From Aldehydirespirator sp965203635 (GTDB lineage: Bacteria; Actinomycetota; Acidimicrobiia; Acidimicrobiales; Aldehydirespiratoraceae): DNA of 64,000 nt. The stretch covers positions 496,001 through 560,000 of the forward strand of contig OZ241903.1 in assembly GCA_965203635.1 (NCBI GenBank), given 5' to 3'. Made by a program: the position numbers and the translations under genes. How positions within the stretch are numbered: the stretch's first letter is position 1; every line of letters begins with the position of its first letter. A model generated the notes under the pieces. That model was not told where the DNA came from and searched no databases. It was given only the letters and a program-made list of their open reading frames with translations. Shown in pieces: positions 27,186 through 35,052 of the stretch.

Positions 27186-27520
27186 GGGTTGCGGCCGAGG
27201 TGGTGATGGTCGCCGGTGCGGTCATCGCAGTCCTGGCCGGCATCGGGCTGCTCCGGTTCTCGACGCCGTTCGCCCGGATCCAGGCCGCCGGCAAGGCCAG
27301 CCCGGTGGCTCTGCTGCTGATGTCGGTAGGGGCCGCTCCCCTGCTCGGTTGGCGTGGATTCGCCTATCTGGCCATCGCGGCGGGCGCGATGATCGTCACG
27401 TTGCCCATCGTCGCCCACCTGCTGCTGAGGGCTGTCCACCGGACCGGCAGGATCGACCACCTAGCCATGGACGACTTGGCCGCCGACGAGGAAGGCGAGA
27501 CGCACCTCGGTTCCTTCTGA
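27182..27520 (+). CDS. mnhG: Mrp antiporter subunit G
   Basis: 112-aa subunit with three helices. GLLRFSTPFARIQAAGKASPVALLLM is the MrpG signature, and ITLPIVAHLL-like MIVTLPIVAHLLLRAVHRTG forms the last helix. It closes a complete seven-subunit Mrp operon. Its last 60 bp overlap, tail to tail, the 3' end of the RsbW-like gene on the other strand. Confidence 0.92.
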   Translation: MRVAAEVVMVAGAVIAVLAGIGLLRFSTPFARIQAAGKASPVALLLMSVGAAPLLGWRGFAYLAIAAGAMIVTLPIVAHLLLRAVHRTGRIDHLAMDDLAADEEGETHLGSF

Positions 27521-27901
27521 GCTGGAGTCGATGCTCGACTGGTCGGCCAGGGCCCGCATGATGGAGATGCCCATGCCGGACTCCCGGCCGAGCCGGGCCT
27601 CCGACTCCGGGGGCGGCATCTCCGGCAGCGCGTCCACGTCGAAGCCGGGACCCTCGTCGCGGACCGTCACCACCACGCTCCCATTGGAGCAGCTGCAACA
27701 GACCTTCACGGGACGGGTGCTGCCGCAGCGGATGTGGGCCTGTATGGCGTTGGTGGTCGCCTCCGACACCGCCACCCGGAGGTCGTCGACGCGCGACGGC
27801 TCGAGGCTCGGCGCCAACTCGGCCGCCGCGGCCACAACCAGTCGAACCAGAGACACGTAGTCGGCCCGGGCCGGGATCTCGATCTCGACCATGTCGCTCA
27901 T
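27461..27901 (-). CDS. RsbW-like anti-sigma factor/serine kinase
   Basis: 146-aa GHKL ATPase-fold protein. The N box is LRVAVSEATTNAIQAH, the G1 box VRDEGPGFDVDALP and the G2 box GRESGMGISIMRALAD. Such proteins bind a sigma factor and phosphorylate a STAS-domain antagonist. Its ATG overlaps the STAS gene stop by 4 nt, forming a partner-switch pair, but no sigma-B-type sigma gene is adjacent, so the target is elsewhere. A CCSCSN stretch at about residues 71-76 is unusual for the fold. Confidence 0.88.
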   Translation of the reverse strand: MSDMVEIEIPARADYVSLVRLVVAAAAELAPSLEPSRVDDLRVAVSEATTNAIQAHIRCGSTRPVKVCCSCSNGSVVVTVRDEGPGFDVDALPEMPPPESEARLGRESGMGISIMRALADQSSIDSSSEGTEVRLAFLVGGQVVHG

Positions 27902-28278
27902 GGCCGCCTCCGGGTGGAGGTCGCGCCATCGGAGACGGCCACGGACAGCTCGGGCAGGGTGTCGATCGAGTCGTGCAGCGCCAGGACCCTGTCCAGGTCG
28001 CATATCTCGAACACTCTTCGGATGCGGGACGACGGACACACCAGGGCCAGCTCGCCGCCTCGCTGGCGCACTCGCTTGAGCGCGCCGACCACCGCCCCTA
28101 GGCCGAACGAGTCGACGAAGTCCAGCTCCGACAAGTCGAGAGCCAGCAGGCGGGAACCCTCGGCCACCGCGGTGACGACGGCCTGGCGCATGTCGGGTGC
28201 CCCGACGACGTCAAGGTCGCCACCGACGCTGAGAACGGTCCACGGCGGCTGCTCACTGCGCCGGATCGTGACAGACAC
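27898..28278 (-). CDS. STAS-domain anti-sigma factor antagonist
   Basis: 126-aa RsbV/SpoIIAA-like protein. The helix-capping segment LDLSELDFVDSFGLGAVVGALKR (key residues D56-S57) holds the serine normally phosphorylated by the RsbW-type kinase; the usual DSSG/DSTG is DSFG here. GGDLDVVGAPDMRQAV is the first strand-helix unit. GTG start. It is coupled to the kinase-like gene by ATGA. Confidence 0.88.
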   Translation of the reverse strand: MSVTIRRSEQPPWTVLSVGGDLDVVGAPDMRQAVVTAVAEGSRLLALDLSELDFVDSFGLGAVVGALKRVRQRGGELALVCPSSRIRRVFEICDLDRVLALHDSIDTLPELSVAVSDGATSTRRRP

Positions 28279-28347
28279 GGACTAAAACGGTACCGCCTGT
28301 GTGGATTGACTTGGTGATTCCGGGGCACCCGAGTGTCGTGCAACCGC

Positions 28348-28749
28348 CTATTCGAGCCGCATGGTGGCGCGGGCCTCGAACACCGCGTCCGAGATCAGCG
28401 GTCCCACCAGCGGAACGTCGGTGGGCTCGGCGTAGCGCAACTCCACGATTGCCCGGCCGCCGGCTCGCTGCACGAACACCGTCAGCCGTCCCGGGTCCAA
28501 GTCGGACGCGGCCACGGCGGCGGAGCGCACCGCGCCATCACTCACGCCGACCGCGGCGGAGCGCACCGCTTCCCGGGCTGCGTGGGTGACCAGCACCCTG
28601 GTCCGCACGAGCAGGCCCACCTGCACGAGGGCGAGCATCATCAGCGCGAAGAACGGCATCATCAACGCCAACTCCACTGTCGCCTGTCCCGATTGGCCCG
28701 ACCGTCCAGGCCGGTGCGGCCGTCCGGGACGGGAGCGCCCTGCGGTCAC
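28348..28749 (-). CDS. TadE-like pilus/secretion protein
   Basis: 133-aa protein with a TadE N-terminus: GQATVELALMMPFFALMMLALVQVGLL (prepilin-like Glu five residues into the hydrophobic segment), then RVLVTHAAREAVRSAAVG. The C-terminal half is an extracytoplasmic domain of about 75 residues. GTG at 28749 lies in the stop of the Flp-like gene (GTGA). It is the last gene of the tad operon. Confidence 0.85.
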   Translation of the reverse strand: MTAGRSRPGRPHRPGRSGQSGQATVELALMMPFFALMMLALVQVGLLVRTRVLVTHAAREAVRSAAVGVSDGAVRSAAVAASDLDPGRLTVFVQRAGGRAIVELRYAEPTDVPLVGPLISDAVFEARATMRLE

Positions 28750-28964
28750 GAGACCATGTTGGCGACCGTGTCCACCATCTTGTCGAGCAGCCACGCGATC
28801 TTGCCCGAGCCGGTCGCCCAGGTCAGCAACAGCACGGCCACCGCGGCCGCGCCGACGAGCACGAGCGCGTACTCGGCGGTGGTCTGGCCGCGATCGTCCA
28901 TCCGGTGCCGGACCGATCCGCCGTAGGACTGCAGTGCGGAGCAGATGCGCAGGAACATGGTCAC
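28746..28964 (-). CDS. Flp/DUF4244-like pilin
   Basis: 72-aa small pilin. After a 25-residue leader comes GQTTAEYALVLVGAAAVAVLLLTWATGSGK, where the G-Q-T-T-A-E-Y pattern fits a prepilin peptidase site followed by a hydrophobic helix with Glu at position 5. A short amphipathic tail (LLDKMVDTVANMV) follows. The start ATG has GAGGAGTG 5-6 nt upstream, the strongest ribosome site in this operon, fitting a major structural subunit. No prepilin peptidase gene is in the window. Confidence 0.85.
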   Translation of the reverse strand: MTMFLRICSALQSYGGSVRHRMDDRGQTTAEYALVLVGAAAVAVLLLTWATGSGKIAWLLDKMVDTVANMVS

Positions 28965-28969
28965 TCCTC

Positions 28970-29752
28970 TCAGGGCGAGAAACCCAAGTCAGAGATGGTT
29001 GTCAACAGCAACGGGACGACGGTGAGCAGGCAGAAGGCGGGCAGCACGCAGAACACGAGCGGGAACAGCATCAGCACCGGAGCTCGCCTGGCCGCCTCCT
29101 GCCCCCGGACCCGGCGCCGGCGGTGAGCCTCATCGGCAGCGCGCTGCAGCGCGGGCCGGAGCGGTGTTCCATCGATCTCGGCCGCAGTCACCGCGTACAC
29201 GACCGACGAGACGCTGGAGCCCAGGCTCTCTCGCAGCCTTCGCACCGAGTCGACGAAGGGCTCTCCGGCTGCGGTGCGCCGCACCACTGCCAGCAACTCC
29301 GACCGGAAGGGCTCCGAGACTCGGGGACCGATGTCGGCCAGCGCGGTCACGGTGGGCCTGCCTGCTCCGACCACCAGCCCGAGCAAGTCGATCACTTCGG
29401 GTAGGTGGCGCTCGACCTGCAGCATCCGCTGACGCTTGCGGGAACGGCGCCGGACGACGACCGCACCCACGACCCCCGAGAGCGCGAGCAGGCCGGCGAC
29501 CGGACCGAGCGCCACGGCCGAGGCCGCCGCTACGAGAGCCAAGGCTCCGACCAGCGTCTCGTCCTCCGGCTCGACTGTGCCCCCCGACAGCAACCGACCC
29601 AGTGCCGACAGAGCATCGGTCGGGCCACGACCGGCGGGCCGGTCGGCGCCGCGAAGGCGACGACGGGCGGCGCGGCTCGTTGCGGCTGCTGTATCGAAGA
29701 CCGTCAGCACCAGCAGGGCCACCGCGGCCGCCGACACGAGACCTACGCCCAT
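28970..29752 (-). CDS. Tad type II/IV secretion membrane protein TadC-like
   Basis: About 260 aa with a GspF-type domain. ERHLPEVIDLLGLVVGAGRPTVTALADI lies between two membrane regions, and VLMLFPLVFCVLPAFCLLTVVPLLLTT is the C-terminal span pair. ATG at 29752 starts a hydrophobic helix directly and overlaps tadB by 10 nt; a GTG at 29785 would extend it further into tadB. It forms the inner-membrane platform together with TadB. Confidence 0.87.
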   Translation of the reverse strand: MGVGLVSAAAVALLVLTVFDTAAATSRAARRRLRGADRPAGRGPTDALSALGRLLSGGTVEPEDETLVGALALVAAASAVALGPVAGLLALSGVVGAVVVRRRSRKRQRMLQVERHLPEVIDLLGLVVGAGRPTVTALADIGPRVSEPFRSELLAVVRRTAAGEPFVDSVRRLRESLGSSVSSVVYAVTAAEIDGTPLRPALQRAADEAHRRRRVRGQEAARRAPVLMLFPLVFCVLPAFCLLTVVPLLLTTISDLGFSP

Positions 29753-30426
29753 CGGCCCACACCCCGGCTCAGTCGGGCCATCCACCAGAGGCCGAGACTT
29801 TCCAGTGCCAGGCCGGCCACCAGCGCCATGAGCCCGACGGGCGTGGCCAGCAGCCCGCTCATCGCATCGGCGTCGACCAGCGTGACGATGACCGCGAAAC
29901 CGGCCGGAGCAGCCGCGACGACCATCCCGGAAGCCCGCGTCTGAGAGGTCAGGGCCCGGATCTCGTCGCCGAGCGCCTGCCGCTGGCGCAGCGATGCGGC
30001 CGCCCGATCAAGGCTCGCGGCCATGGCCGCGCCCGAGGCGTGGCCCAGCACCAGCAGGGCCGCAGCCGCCCGGCGGTCGGGTGTGTCGGCGACCCAATCG
30101 TCAAGGGCGTCCGAGAGGCTCAGCCCCCCGCGGACCCTGCTCACCACGGCACGCAGATCGGTCTCGGGGAGTTCCGCAGCCACACCGTCGAGGGCGGTCA
30201 ACACGGAGGCGCCGGATCGCAGGGCCCGGGCCGTCAACTCGAGCGCCTGCGGTATGGCGTCGGCCTGCTCGGACCGCCCTCTCCACCGTCGCACCGCAGC
30301 CACCAGCCGGGTGGACCCGGCTCTCCGCCGCGGCGCGCCACCCTGCACGCGACCCCTGGGCCCCGCCGGCGGCAGGTCGGGGGCCAGCGCCACGAACAGC
30401 AGCACGGCGGCCAGCACCGCCGTCAC
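29743..30426 (-). CDS. Tad secretion membrane protein TadB-like
   Basis: 227-aa protein with the same GspF core (ALELTARALRSGASVLTALDGVAAELPETDLRAVVSRVRGGLSLSDAL). The N-terminus has a single hydrophobic segment, and the C-terminus a membrane hairpin (GLMALVAGLALESLGLWWM). It starts with GTG in the tadA stop and overlaps tadC. Confidence 0.87.
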   Translation of the reverse strand: MTAVLAAVLLFVALAPDLPPAGPRGRVQGGAPRRRAGSTRLVAAVRRWRGRSEQADAIPQALELTARALRSGASVLTALDGVAAELPETDLRAVVSRVRGGLSLSDALDDWVADTPDRRAAAALLVLGHASGAAMAASLDRAAASLRQRQALGDEIRALTSQTRASGMVVAAAPAGFAVIVTLVDADAMSGLLATPVGLMALVAGLALESLGLWWMARLSRGVGRWA

Positions 30427-31619
30427 TTCTCGACCTCTAGGCGGGCAGCTCGGGCGATGGGCGAGCAGACCTCGGTGTCACCGGCCAGCAGGCGCACCCG
30501 GTCGTGGTCCGTCACTTCGGCGACGGCGACGATCCGACGGGTGCCGTCGGGGGATCTTCCCAGATGCACGACGGCATCGATGGCGGCGGTCACATGGTCC
30601 CGGACCGCCTCCACTCCCAGGCGCTCATCGGCTGCCGTGGCCAGCGCGGCCAGGCGGCGCAGAGCGTCGACCGGACCGTTGGCGTGCACTGTGGAGAGGC
30701 ACCCGGCGTGGCCCGTGTTCAGGGCGTGCAGCAGATCCAGCGCCTCCGGGCCCCGCACCTCTCCCACCACCAGCCGGTCGGGACGCATCCGCAGCGCGTT
30801 GCGCACGAGGTCCCGGATCGTCACCGACCCTCCACCCTCGCGGGACTCGGGCCGGGCCTCCAGCCTCACCACATGGGGATGCTCCAGCTGCAGTTCGGCG
30901 GCGTCCTCGATGGTGATGACCCGCTGATGGTGGCTCACCCGGCCGGCCAGGGCGTTGAGCAGAGTGGTCTTGCCCGCTCCCGTGCCGCCGCTCACGACGA
31001 GATTGGCCCCCCGGTCCACCAACTCCTCGAGCAGAGCCACCACTGGCGGGCCCGCGAACATCTCGAGGGCCACGTCGGGCACCACGAAGCGGCGGATCGT
31101 CACATAGGGGCCATCGACCGCCACCGGAGGGACGGCCACATGGACCCGGGAGCCGTCGGGCAGGCGACCGTCCACGCAGGGGGTCAGCTGATCGACCCGG
31201 CGGCCCAGCGGGGACACGATCCTCTCGATGAGCAGGTCGACGGCGGCCCGGTCCAGTGACACCCCGCTCCGGCTCACGGTGCCGCCCCGCTCGATCCACA
31301 CCGGACCCGGCCCGTTGATCATCACCTCGCTGACCGATGCATCGGCGAGCAGCGGCTCCAGGGGGCCCATGCCATGCACCCGGGCCGCGACCCGGGCCAC
31401 CACGTCGTCGAGCACATGCGTCGGGGTGAGGGGGGCCAGAGCGCGGACGATGCCCGCTATGTCCACCGCCGGCATCCGGCCCTCGGCCATCGTGTCGATA
31501 ACCCGGCGATGCACGGCCTCCACCAGCGCGGCTGAGCCGTCGGCACCGGCGGCGCGGGCTCGGCCGACCGTGTCGCGGCCCACTCCCGATCTCTGAGCTG
31601 TCGCGGCGCGCCCGGTCAT
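30423..31619 (-). CDS. tadA: Tad secretion ATPase
   Basis: 398-aa VirB11/CpaF-type ATPase that powers Flp pilus assembly. Walker A is VSGGTGAGKTTLLNAL (residues 209-224), followed by ITIEDAAELQL and the Asp/His-box region ALRMRPDRLVVGEVRGPEALDLLHALNTGHAGCLSTVHAN. The N-terminal domain has the CpaF SEVMINGPGPVWIERGG motif. It is coupled at both ends by 4-nt overlaps. Confidence 0.95.
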   Translation of the reverse strand: MTGRAATAQRSGVGRDTVGRARAAGADGSAALVEAVHRRVIDTMAEGRMPAVDIAGIVRALAPLTPTHVLDDVVARVAARVHGMGPLEPLLADASVSEVMINGPGPVWIERGGTVSRSGVSLDRAAVDLLIERIVSPLGRRVDQLTPCVDGRLPDGSRVHVAVPPVAVDGPYVTIRRFVVPDVALEMFAGPPVVALLEELVDRGANLVVSGGTGAGKTTLLNALAGRVSHHQRVITIEDAAELQLEHPHVVRLEARPESREGGGSVTIRDLVRNALRMRPDRLVVGEVRGPEALDLLHALNTGHAGCLSTVHANGPVDALRRLAALATAADERLGVEAVRDHVTAAIDAVVHLGRSPDGTRRIVAVAEVTDHDRVRLLAGDTEVCSPIARAARLEVEK

Positions 31620-32290
31620 GCCGGCAACTCGAAGCGCCGCAGCGGCGGGGGGAGCATGCTCACGATCGTCCCCGCGTCGACCGACCGGGCGACGCGGGGA
31701 TCCCAGGCCACCCTCTTCACACTGGAAGCACCGACGGCGGCGGCCACATCCCGCACCCGCAGAGCCCGGCCCGGCTCCTCCACCAGGACCACCCAGTCAT
31801 AGGGACCGGACGTTCGCTGGGCTCGATTCAGGGCGAGGTAGCAGGACCGCAGCACGCACACCGGCCGGTGCGAGGCGGCGAGGTCGGTTCGCAGCTCGAA
31901 CGGGTCCAGCCCGGCGTCCACCACGACCGGACCGATGCGGGCCAGCATTTCGAGGGCCAGCACCAGCCTCGAACGAGGGTTCTCGCCGTCTACGGTCTGG
32001 TCGACCAGCGCGGGCTGGGTGCCGTCGCGGAGCAGTCTCAAGCCCGGAGCCACGTCCTCGAGCAGCCTGCCGATGGCGTCGGCGGCGACACCGTCTCCCG
32101 CGGCCACCCAATCGCCGATGCCGGGCTCCGACGGCGCCGTGCCGGCGATCATGCCGAGTAGCGCCGGCTGGTCGCCGGTGAGGTCCACGAGCGTGGTCTC
32201 CCGGTCCTCCGAGGCCAGGCGGATAGCGGTCGCAGCGGCCACCACCGACGTGCCGACCCCGCCCTTAACGGACCAGTACCAGATAATCAT
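31616..32290 (-). CDS. TadZ/CpaE-like MinD-family ATPase
   Basis: About 224 aa. The deviant Walker A is KGGVGTSVVAAATAIRLA near the N-terminus, and the switch region VDLTGDQPALLGM follows. These proteins localise the Tad machine. ATG at 32290 is chosen because GGAGGAG is 5 nt upstream; a GTG at 32305 in frame would overlap that ribosome site. The signature lysine-rich switch of true MinD is weak, typical of TadZ. First gene of the tad operon. Confidence 0.85.
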   Translation of the reverse strand: MIIWYWSVKGGVGTSVVAAATAIRLASEDRETTLVDLTGDQPALLGMIAGTAPSEPGIGDWVAAGDGVAADAIGRLLEDVAPGLRLLRDGTQPALVDQTVDGENPRSRLVLALEMLARIGPVVVDAGLDPFELRTDLAASHRPVCVLRSCYLALNRAQRTSGPYDWVVLVEEPGRALRVRDVAAAVGASSVKRVAWDPRVARSVDAGTIVSMLPPPLRRFELPA

Positions 32291-32408
32291 CCGCTCCTCC
32301 CGCACGCCGGCGTGTCTTGGCGGCAGGACTTGGAGCGTTGGGGCTCAACCAGAACGCTGGGCGCTCCGACGGCCGACCCGGCATCCAGCGAACCGGGCCA
32401 GCGACGGC

Positions 32409-32436
32409 ACTCTACAAGTGCTCTAAGACATTACAA
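32409..32436 (-). promoter_or_regulatory. Candidate tad operon promoter with overlapping inverted repeat
   Basis: On the minus strand, TTGTAA (32431-32436) and TAGAGT (32409-32414) are separated by 16 bp, about 120 bp before tadZ. The inverted repeat GCACT-CTACA-AGTGC (32407-32421) covers the -10. The 159-bp gap to the LLM gene holds nothing else I recognise apart from an A+T-rich patch near 32440-32460. Confidence 0.35.
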
Positions 32437-32449
32437 CCCGATTGGATGA

Positions 32450-33430
32450 TTATTCGATCATTCCCATGATCTTCGCGCCCGAGCGAAGCAACATCTCGGC
32501 CGGCTCGTCGTCGACCAGCGGCACGAGGAAGGACTCGATCCCGTGCTGTGAGGCCAGGCTGTGAAGCTCCTCGCGGCACTCACCCGGGGTGCCGGCGATC
32601 ACGAAGGGCAGCGTCCACTCGTCGCGCACATGCTCGGCCGCGGCCTCGAGACCATCGGCCAGAGCGGCCCTGATCACAGCCGCGTCGGCGTCGGTGAGCC
32701 CGATGGCCGCCTGCACCTCGGGAGGCGAATCGACCAGCCGGTAGGTCATGTGAGGCTTGACCGAGGCCATGGTGTCCTCGTCGGTCACCAGCATCGTGGA
32801 ATAGGCGATGCGCGGATCGTTGCCCGCGGCCCGTCCCGCGGCCCTGATCCGCTCCACCGCTGCGCCCAGATGCGGCTTGTACAGGAAGTCCACCAGCACC
32901 CCGTCGCAGGCCGCGCCGCCCAACTCCAGCATCCTCGGTCCCCGCCCGGCCAGCCAGATCTCGGTGCCGGGCCGGACATTCAGCAGGGACGCCTCGCGCA
33001 GGCTCACATGGGAGCCCTCGACGGTGACGGTGTCTCCCGCGAACAGGCGCCGGCAGGCGTCGATGGTCTCCCGCACCGCGGTCAGGGGTCGCTCGCGGGG
33101 GATGCAGAGGGGGTCGAGCGTGAGGCTGCCTCCGGCGCCGATGCCCAGGAAGGCCCGCCCGCCCGACAGCTCGTCGAGCGAGGCGATGGCGGATGCGGTG
33201 GCTCCCGCGTGGCGGGTGTAGGGGTTGGTGATGCCCGGACCGACGGCCAGGGACTGCGTGGACAGGGCGATGGCGGTCATGGCCACGTACACGTCGCTGG
33301 CCGCCAGCCCCTCGTCGTACACCCAGCAGCGCTCGTAGCCGAGGCTCTCGGCCAGCCGGGCGAGCTCCACCGCCCGCTCGACGGATCCGTGGGGCATCAC
33401 GTTGAACGCAGGCCGGACCACGGAACTCAC
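32450..33430 (-). CDS. LLM-class F420-type oxidoreductase (cluster 3' end)
   Basis: 326-aa luciferase-like TIM-barrel protein. It has ARLAESLGYERCWVYDE, VGPGITNPYTRHAGATASAIASLDELSGGRAFLGIGAGG and the downstream LAGRGPRMLELGGAACDGVLVDFLY, all typical of methylenetetrahydromethanopterin-reductase-like LLM enzymes. In actinobacteria these usually use coenzyme F420H2, sometimes FMN. GTG at 33430 overlaps the yqeB stop (GTGA). The substrate is unknown; the context suggests a step on the product of the molybdenum hydroxylase. Confidence 0.85.
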   Translation of the reverse strand: MSSVVRPAFNVMPHGSVERAVELARLAESLGYERCWVYDEGLAASDVYVAMTAIALSTQSLAVGPGITNPYTRHAGATASAIASLDELSGGRAFLGIGAGGSLTLDPLCIPRERPLTAVRETIDACRRLFAGDTVTVEGSHVSLREASLLNVRPGTEIWLAGRGPRMLELGGAACDGVLVDFLYKPHLGAAVERIRAAGRAAGNDPRIAYSTMLVTDEDTMASVKPHMTYRLVDSPPEVQAAIGLTDADAAVIRAALADGLEAAAEHVRDEWTLPFVIAGTPGECREELHSLASQHGIESFLVPLVDDEPAEMLLRSGAKIMGMIE

Positions 33431-34212
33431 CCTATTCGCCGAGCGCTGCGAGCCAGCACGGCCTCCAGCACCCCGTTGCCCACGGCCAGGGCCTTGTCGG
33501 AGATCTTCCAGCACGCGGCAGGGTCGCGGCGGGGATCGACATCGCCGATCTTGAGGCCGGCCCGCACCCGCATACCGTTGCGGATGGCGCCCCTCACCAC
33601 GCCGTCGAACGGCGCCCGGACAGTCACGCCGCCCACCTCGCCAAGCGGTTGACCCTCGCTGACCACATCCCCGATGGCGATTCGCCACTCGACTGCCCCG
33701 GCGGCGGGCGCTCGCACGACCCGGTCGGCTGACCGACCCCCGAGCTCGGCGGGCGTGCCTGTGTCGGGCTGGGCCTGCCCGGTCCAGACAACTCGGCCCA
33801 GGTTCGGCCCCCGCATGGTCTCGACCACGGCGTGACAGTCGACGCCTGCGGTGAACCCGGGACCCAGGGCCACGACCACCTCGGCGTCGTCGGTGGAGGT
33901 GTCGAGATTGCGCTTGGCCATCCTGGCGTCCACGACCACGTCGGGTCGGGCGCGGTCCAGCGGTGGCAACTCAGGGGCGACGAGCACGGCCACATCGCCC
34001 TGTTCGGCGACCGCCAGAGCCTCCGTGGCCGACTCGGTCCGCACGCCTCTCATTCCCTGCACGGTGATCTCGCCGTCGGTGACCGCGGTCGACAGTGACA
34101 CCGTGCGGCGCACGGTGAGGGGCTTGGGCAGCTCCAGCACCACCACCGGCCAGCCCTGCCTCGTGAGGTGCCAGGCGACTCCAGTGGCCAGATCGCCCCC
34201 GCCCCGCAGCAC
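33427..34212 (-). CDS. yqeB: YqeB/EF2563-type molybdenum hydroxylase maturation protein
   Basis: 261-aa protein beginning VLRGGGDLATGVAWHLTRQGWPVVVLE with PLTVRRTVSLSTAV, the pattern of the YqeB family found beside molybdenum hydroxylases of the selenium-dependent type. The C-terminal half (VRAPAAGAVEWRIAIGDVVSEGQPLGEVGG) looks like a small biotinyl/lipoyl-type beta barrel. GTG at 34212 gives the short N-terminus expected for the family. It lies between XdhC and the LLM gene and probably helps insert a modified Mo cofactor. Whether selenium is used here cannot be told; no selD or selA is in the window. Confidence 0.82.
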   Translation of the reverse strand: MLRGGGDLATGVAWHLTRQGWPVVVLELPKPLTVRRTVSLSTAVTDGEITVQGMRGVRTESATEALAVAEQGDVAVLVAPELPPLDRARPDVVVDARMAKRNLDTSTDDAEVVVALGPGFTAGVDCHAVVETMRGPNLGRVVWTGQAQPDTGTPAELGGRSADRVVRAPAAGAVEWRIAIGDVVSEGQPLGEVGGVTVRAPFDGVVRGAIRNGMRVRAGLKIGDVDPRRDPAACWKISDKALAVGNGVLEAVLARSARRIG

Positions 34213-34222
34213 GCACAGCGGC

Positions 34223-35017
34223 TCACGTACGGCGATGGGCGACCACCTCGGCCATGATGCTCAGCGCGATCTCCTCGGGTGTCTCCGCGCCCACCTCGAT
34301 GCCGATGGGCGCATGGACCCGGTCGAGCGCGGCCGGATCCACACCGGAGGCCTCCAAGCGGTCCCGGGTGGTGGCCCAGCGGCGCTCGCTGCCCATCACT
34401 CCCACGTAGCCCACATCGGTGGCCAGCAGCGCTGGCAGGGCTGCCGAGTCCACGTCCACGTTGCGGGTCACCAGCACCACCGACACGTCCTGGTCCAGGG
34501 TTCGCCCATCGAGCAGATCGTCAACCGATCCGATGACCAACTCGTCCGGGGCGCCGTCGCCGGGATCGCCGCCGGGTTCGGCGGAGTCGGGCGCGTCGCC
34601 GGTGGTCATCGGGCGGTCGTCGGTGGCCACCACCCGGAAGCCCAGCCAGCCGGCGAGCTGGGCCACGGCCCGGCCCACGTGTCCGTATCCCATGACAATG
34701 ACGGTCGGCTCGGGCATATGCGGCTCCACGAATATCTGGACGTCGCCCCCGCAGACGCCGGGATCGCCCCGGCCGGGATCGACTAGACGGTACGACAGCA
34801 GGCGGCAGCGGCCGTCAGCGAGCGCGGCGACCGCCTCGGACACGACTCGGGCCTCCATCTCTCCCCCGCCGACGGTGCCCGAGATGCTGCCGTCGCGGAA
34901 GACCAGCATCTTGGCCCCGGCCCGGCGGGGCACCGAGCGCGACGTGTCGACGACCGTGGCCGAGGCGACGGCCACGCCGCCGTCCACTGCCTCCGCAATC
35001 TGGCGAAGCAGGCTCAC
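34223..35017 (-). CDS. xdhC: XdhC/CoxI-family molybdenum cofactor insertion protein
   Basis: 264-aa protein with the XdhC N-terminal pattern ASATVVDTSRSVPRRAGAKMLVFRDGSISGTVGGGEMEA and a C-terminal Rossmann part (VIVMGYGHVGRAVAQLAGWLGFRVVATDD, then VTRNVDVDSAALPALL and APIGIEVGAETPEEIALSIMAEVVA). It delivers sulfurated Mo cofactor to the hydroxylase. GTG at 35017 is preferred because it overlaps the preceding minicistron stop exactly (GTGA); GTG at 35023 is also possible. Confidence 0.9.
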   Translation of the reverse strand: MSLLRQIAEAVDGGVAVASATVVDTSRSVPRRAGAKMLVFRDGSISGTVGGGEMEARVVSEAVAALADGRCRLLSYRLVDPGRGDPGVCGGDVQIFVEPHMPEPTVIVMGYGHVGRAVAQLAGWLGFRVVATDDRPMTTGDAPDSAEPGGDPGDGAPDELVIGSVDDLLDGRTLDQDVSVVLVTRNVDVDSAALPALLATDVGYVGVMGSERRWATTRDRLEASGVDPAALDRVHAPIGIEVGAETPEEIALSIMAEVVAHRRT

Positions 35018-35052
35018 GACCACAGCCTCGCAGCCTGTTCAGGGAAGCTCAC
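35014..35052 (-). other. 12-codon minicistron (V)SFPEQAARLWS between the ssnA-like gene and xdhC
   Basis: A 30-bp sequence beginning GCTCACGACC (plus strand) is present at 35012-35041 and again, identical, at 35047-35076, period 35. The GTG of the minicistron overlaps the upstream gene stop (GTGA 35049-35052), and its TGA overlaps the xdhC GTG (GTGA 35014-35017). Its C-terminus EQAARLWS repeats the C-terminus of the upstream protein. Confidence 0.8.

Noticed and set aside
32290..32450. Small gene in the gap before tadZ
   Set aside because: No frame with a start, ribosome site and coherent composition; the gap is better read as promoter.
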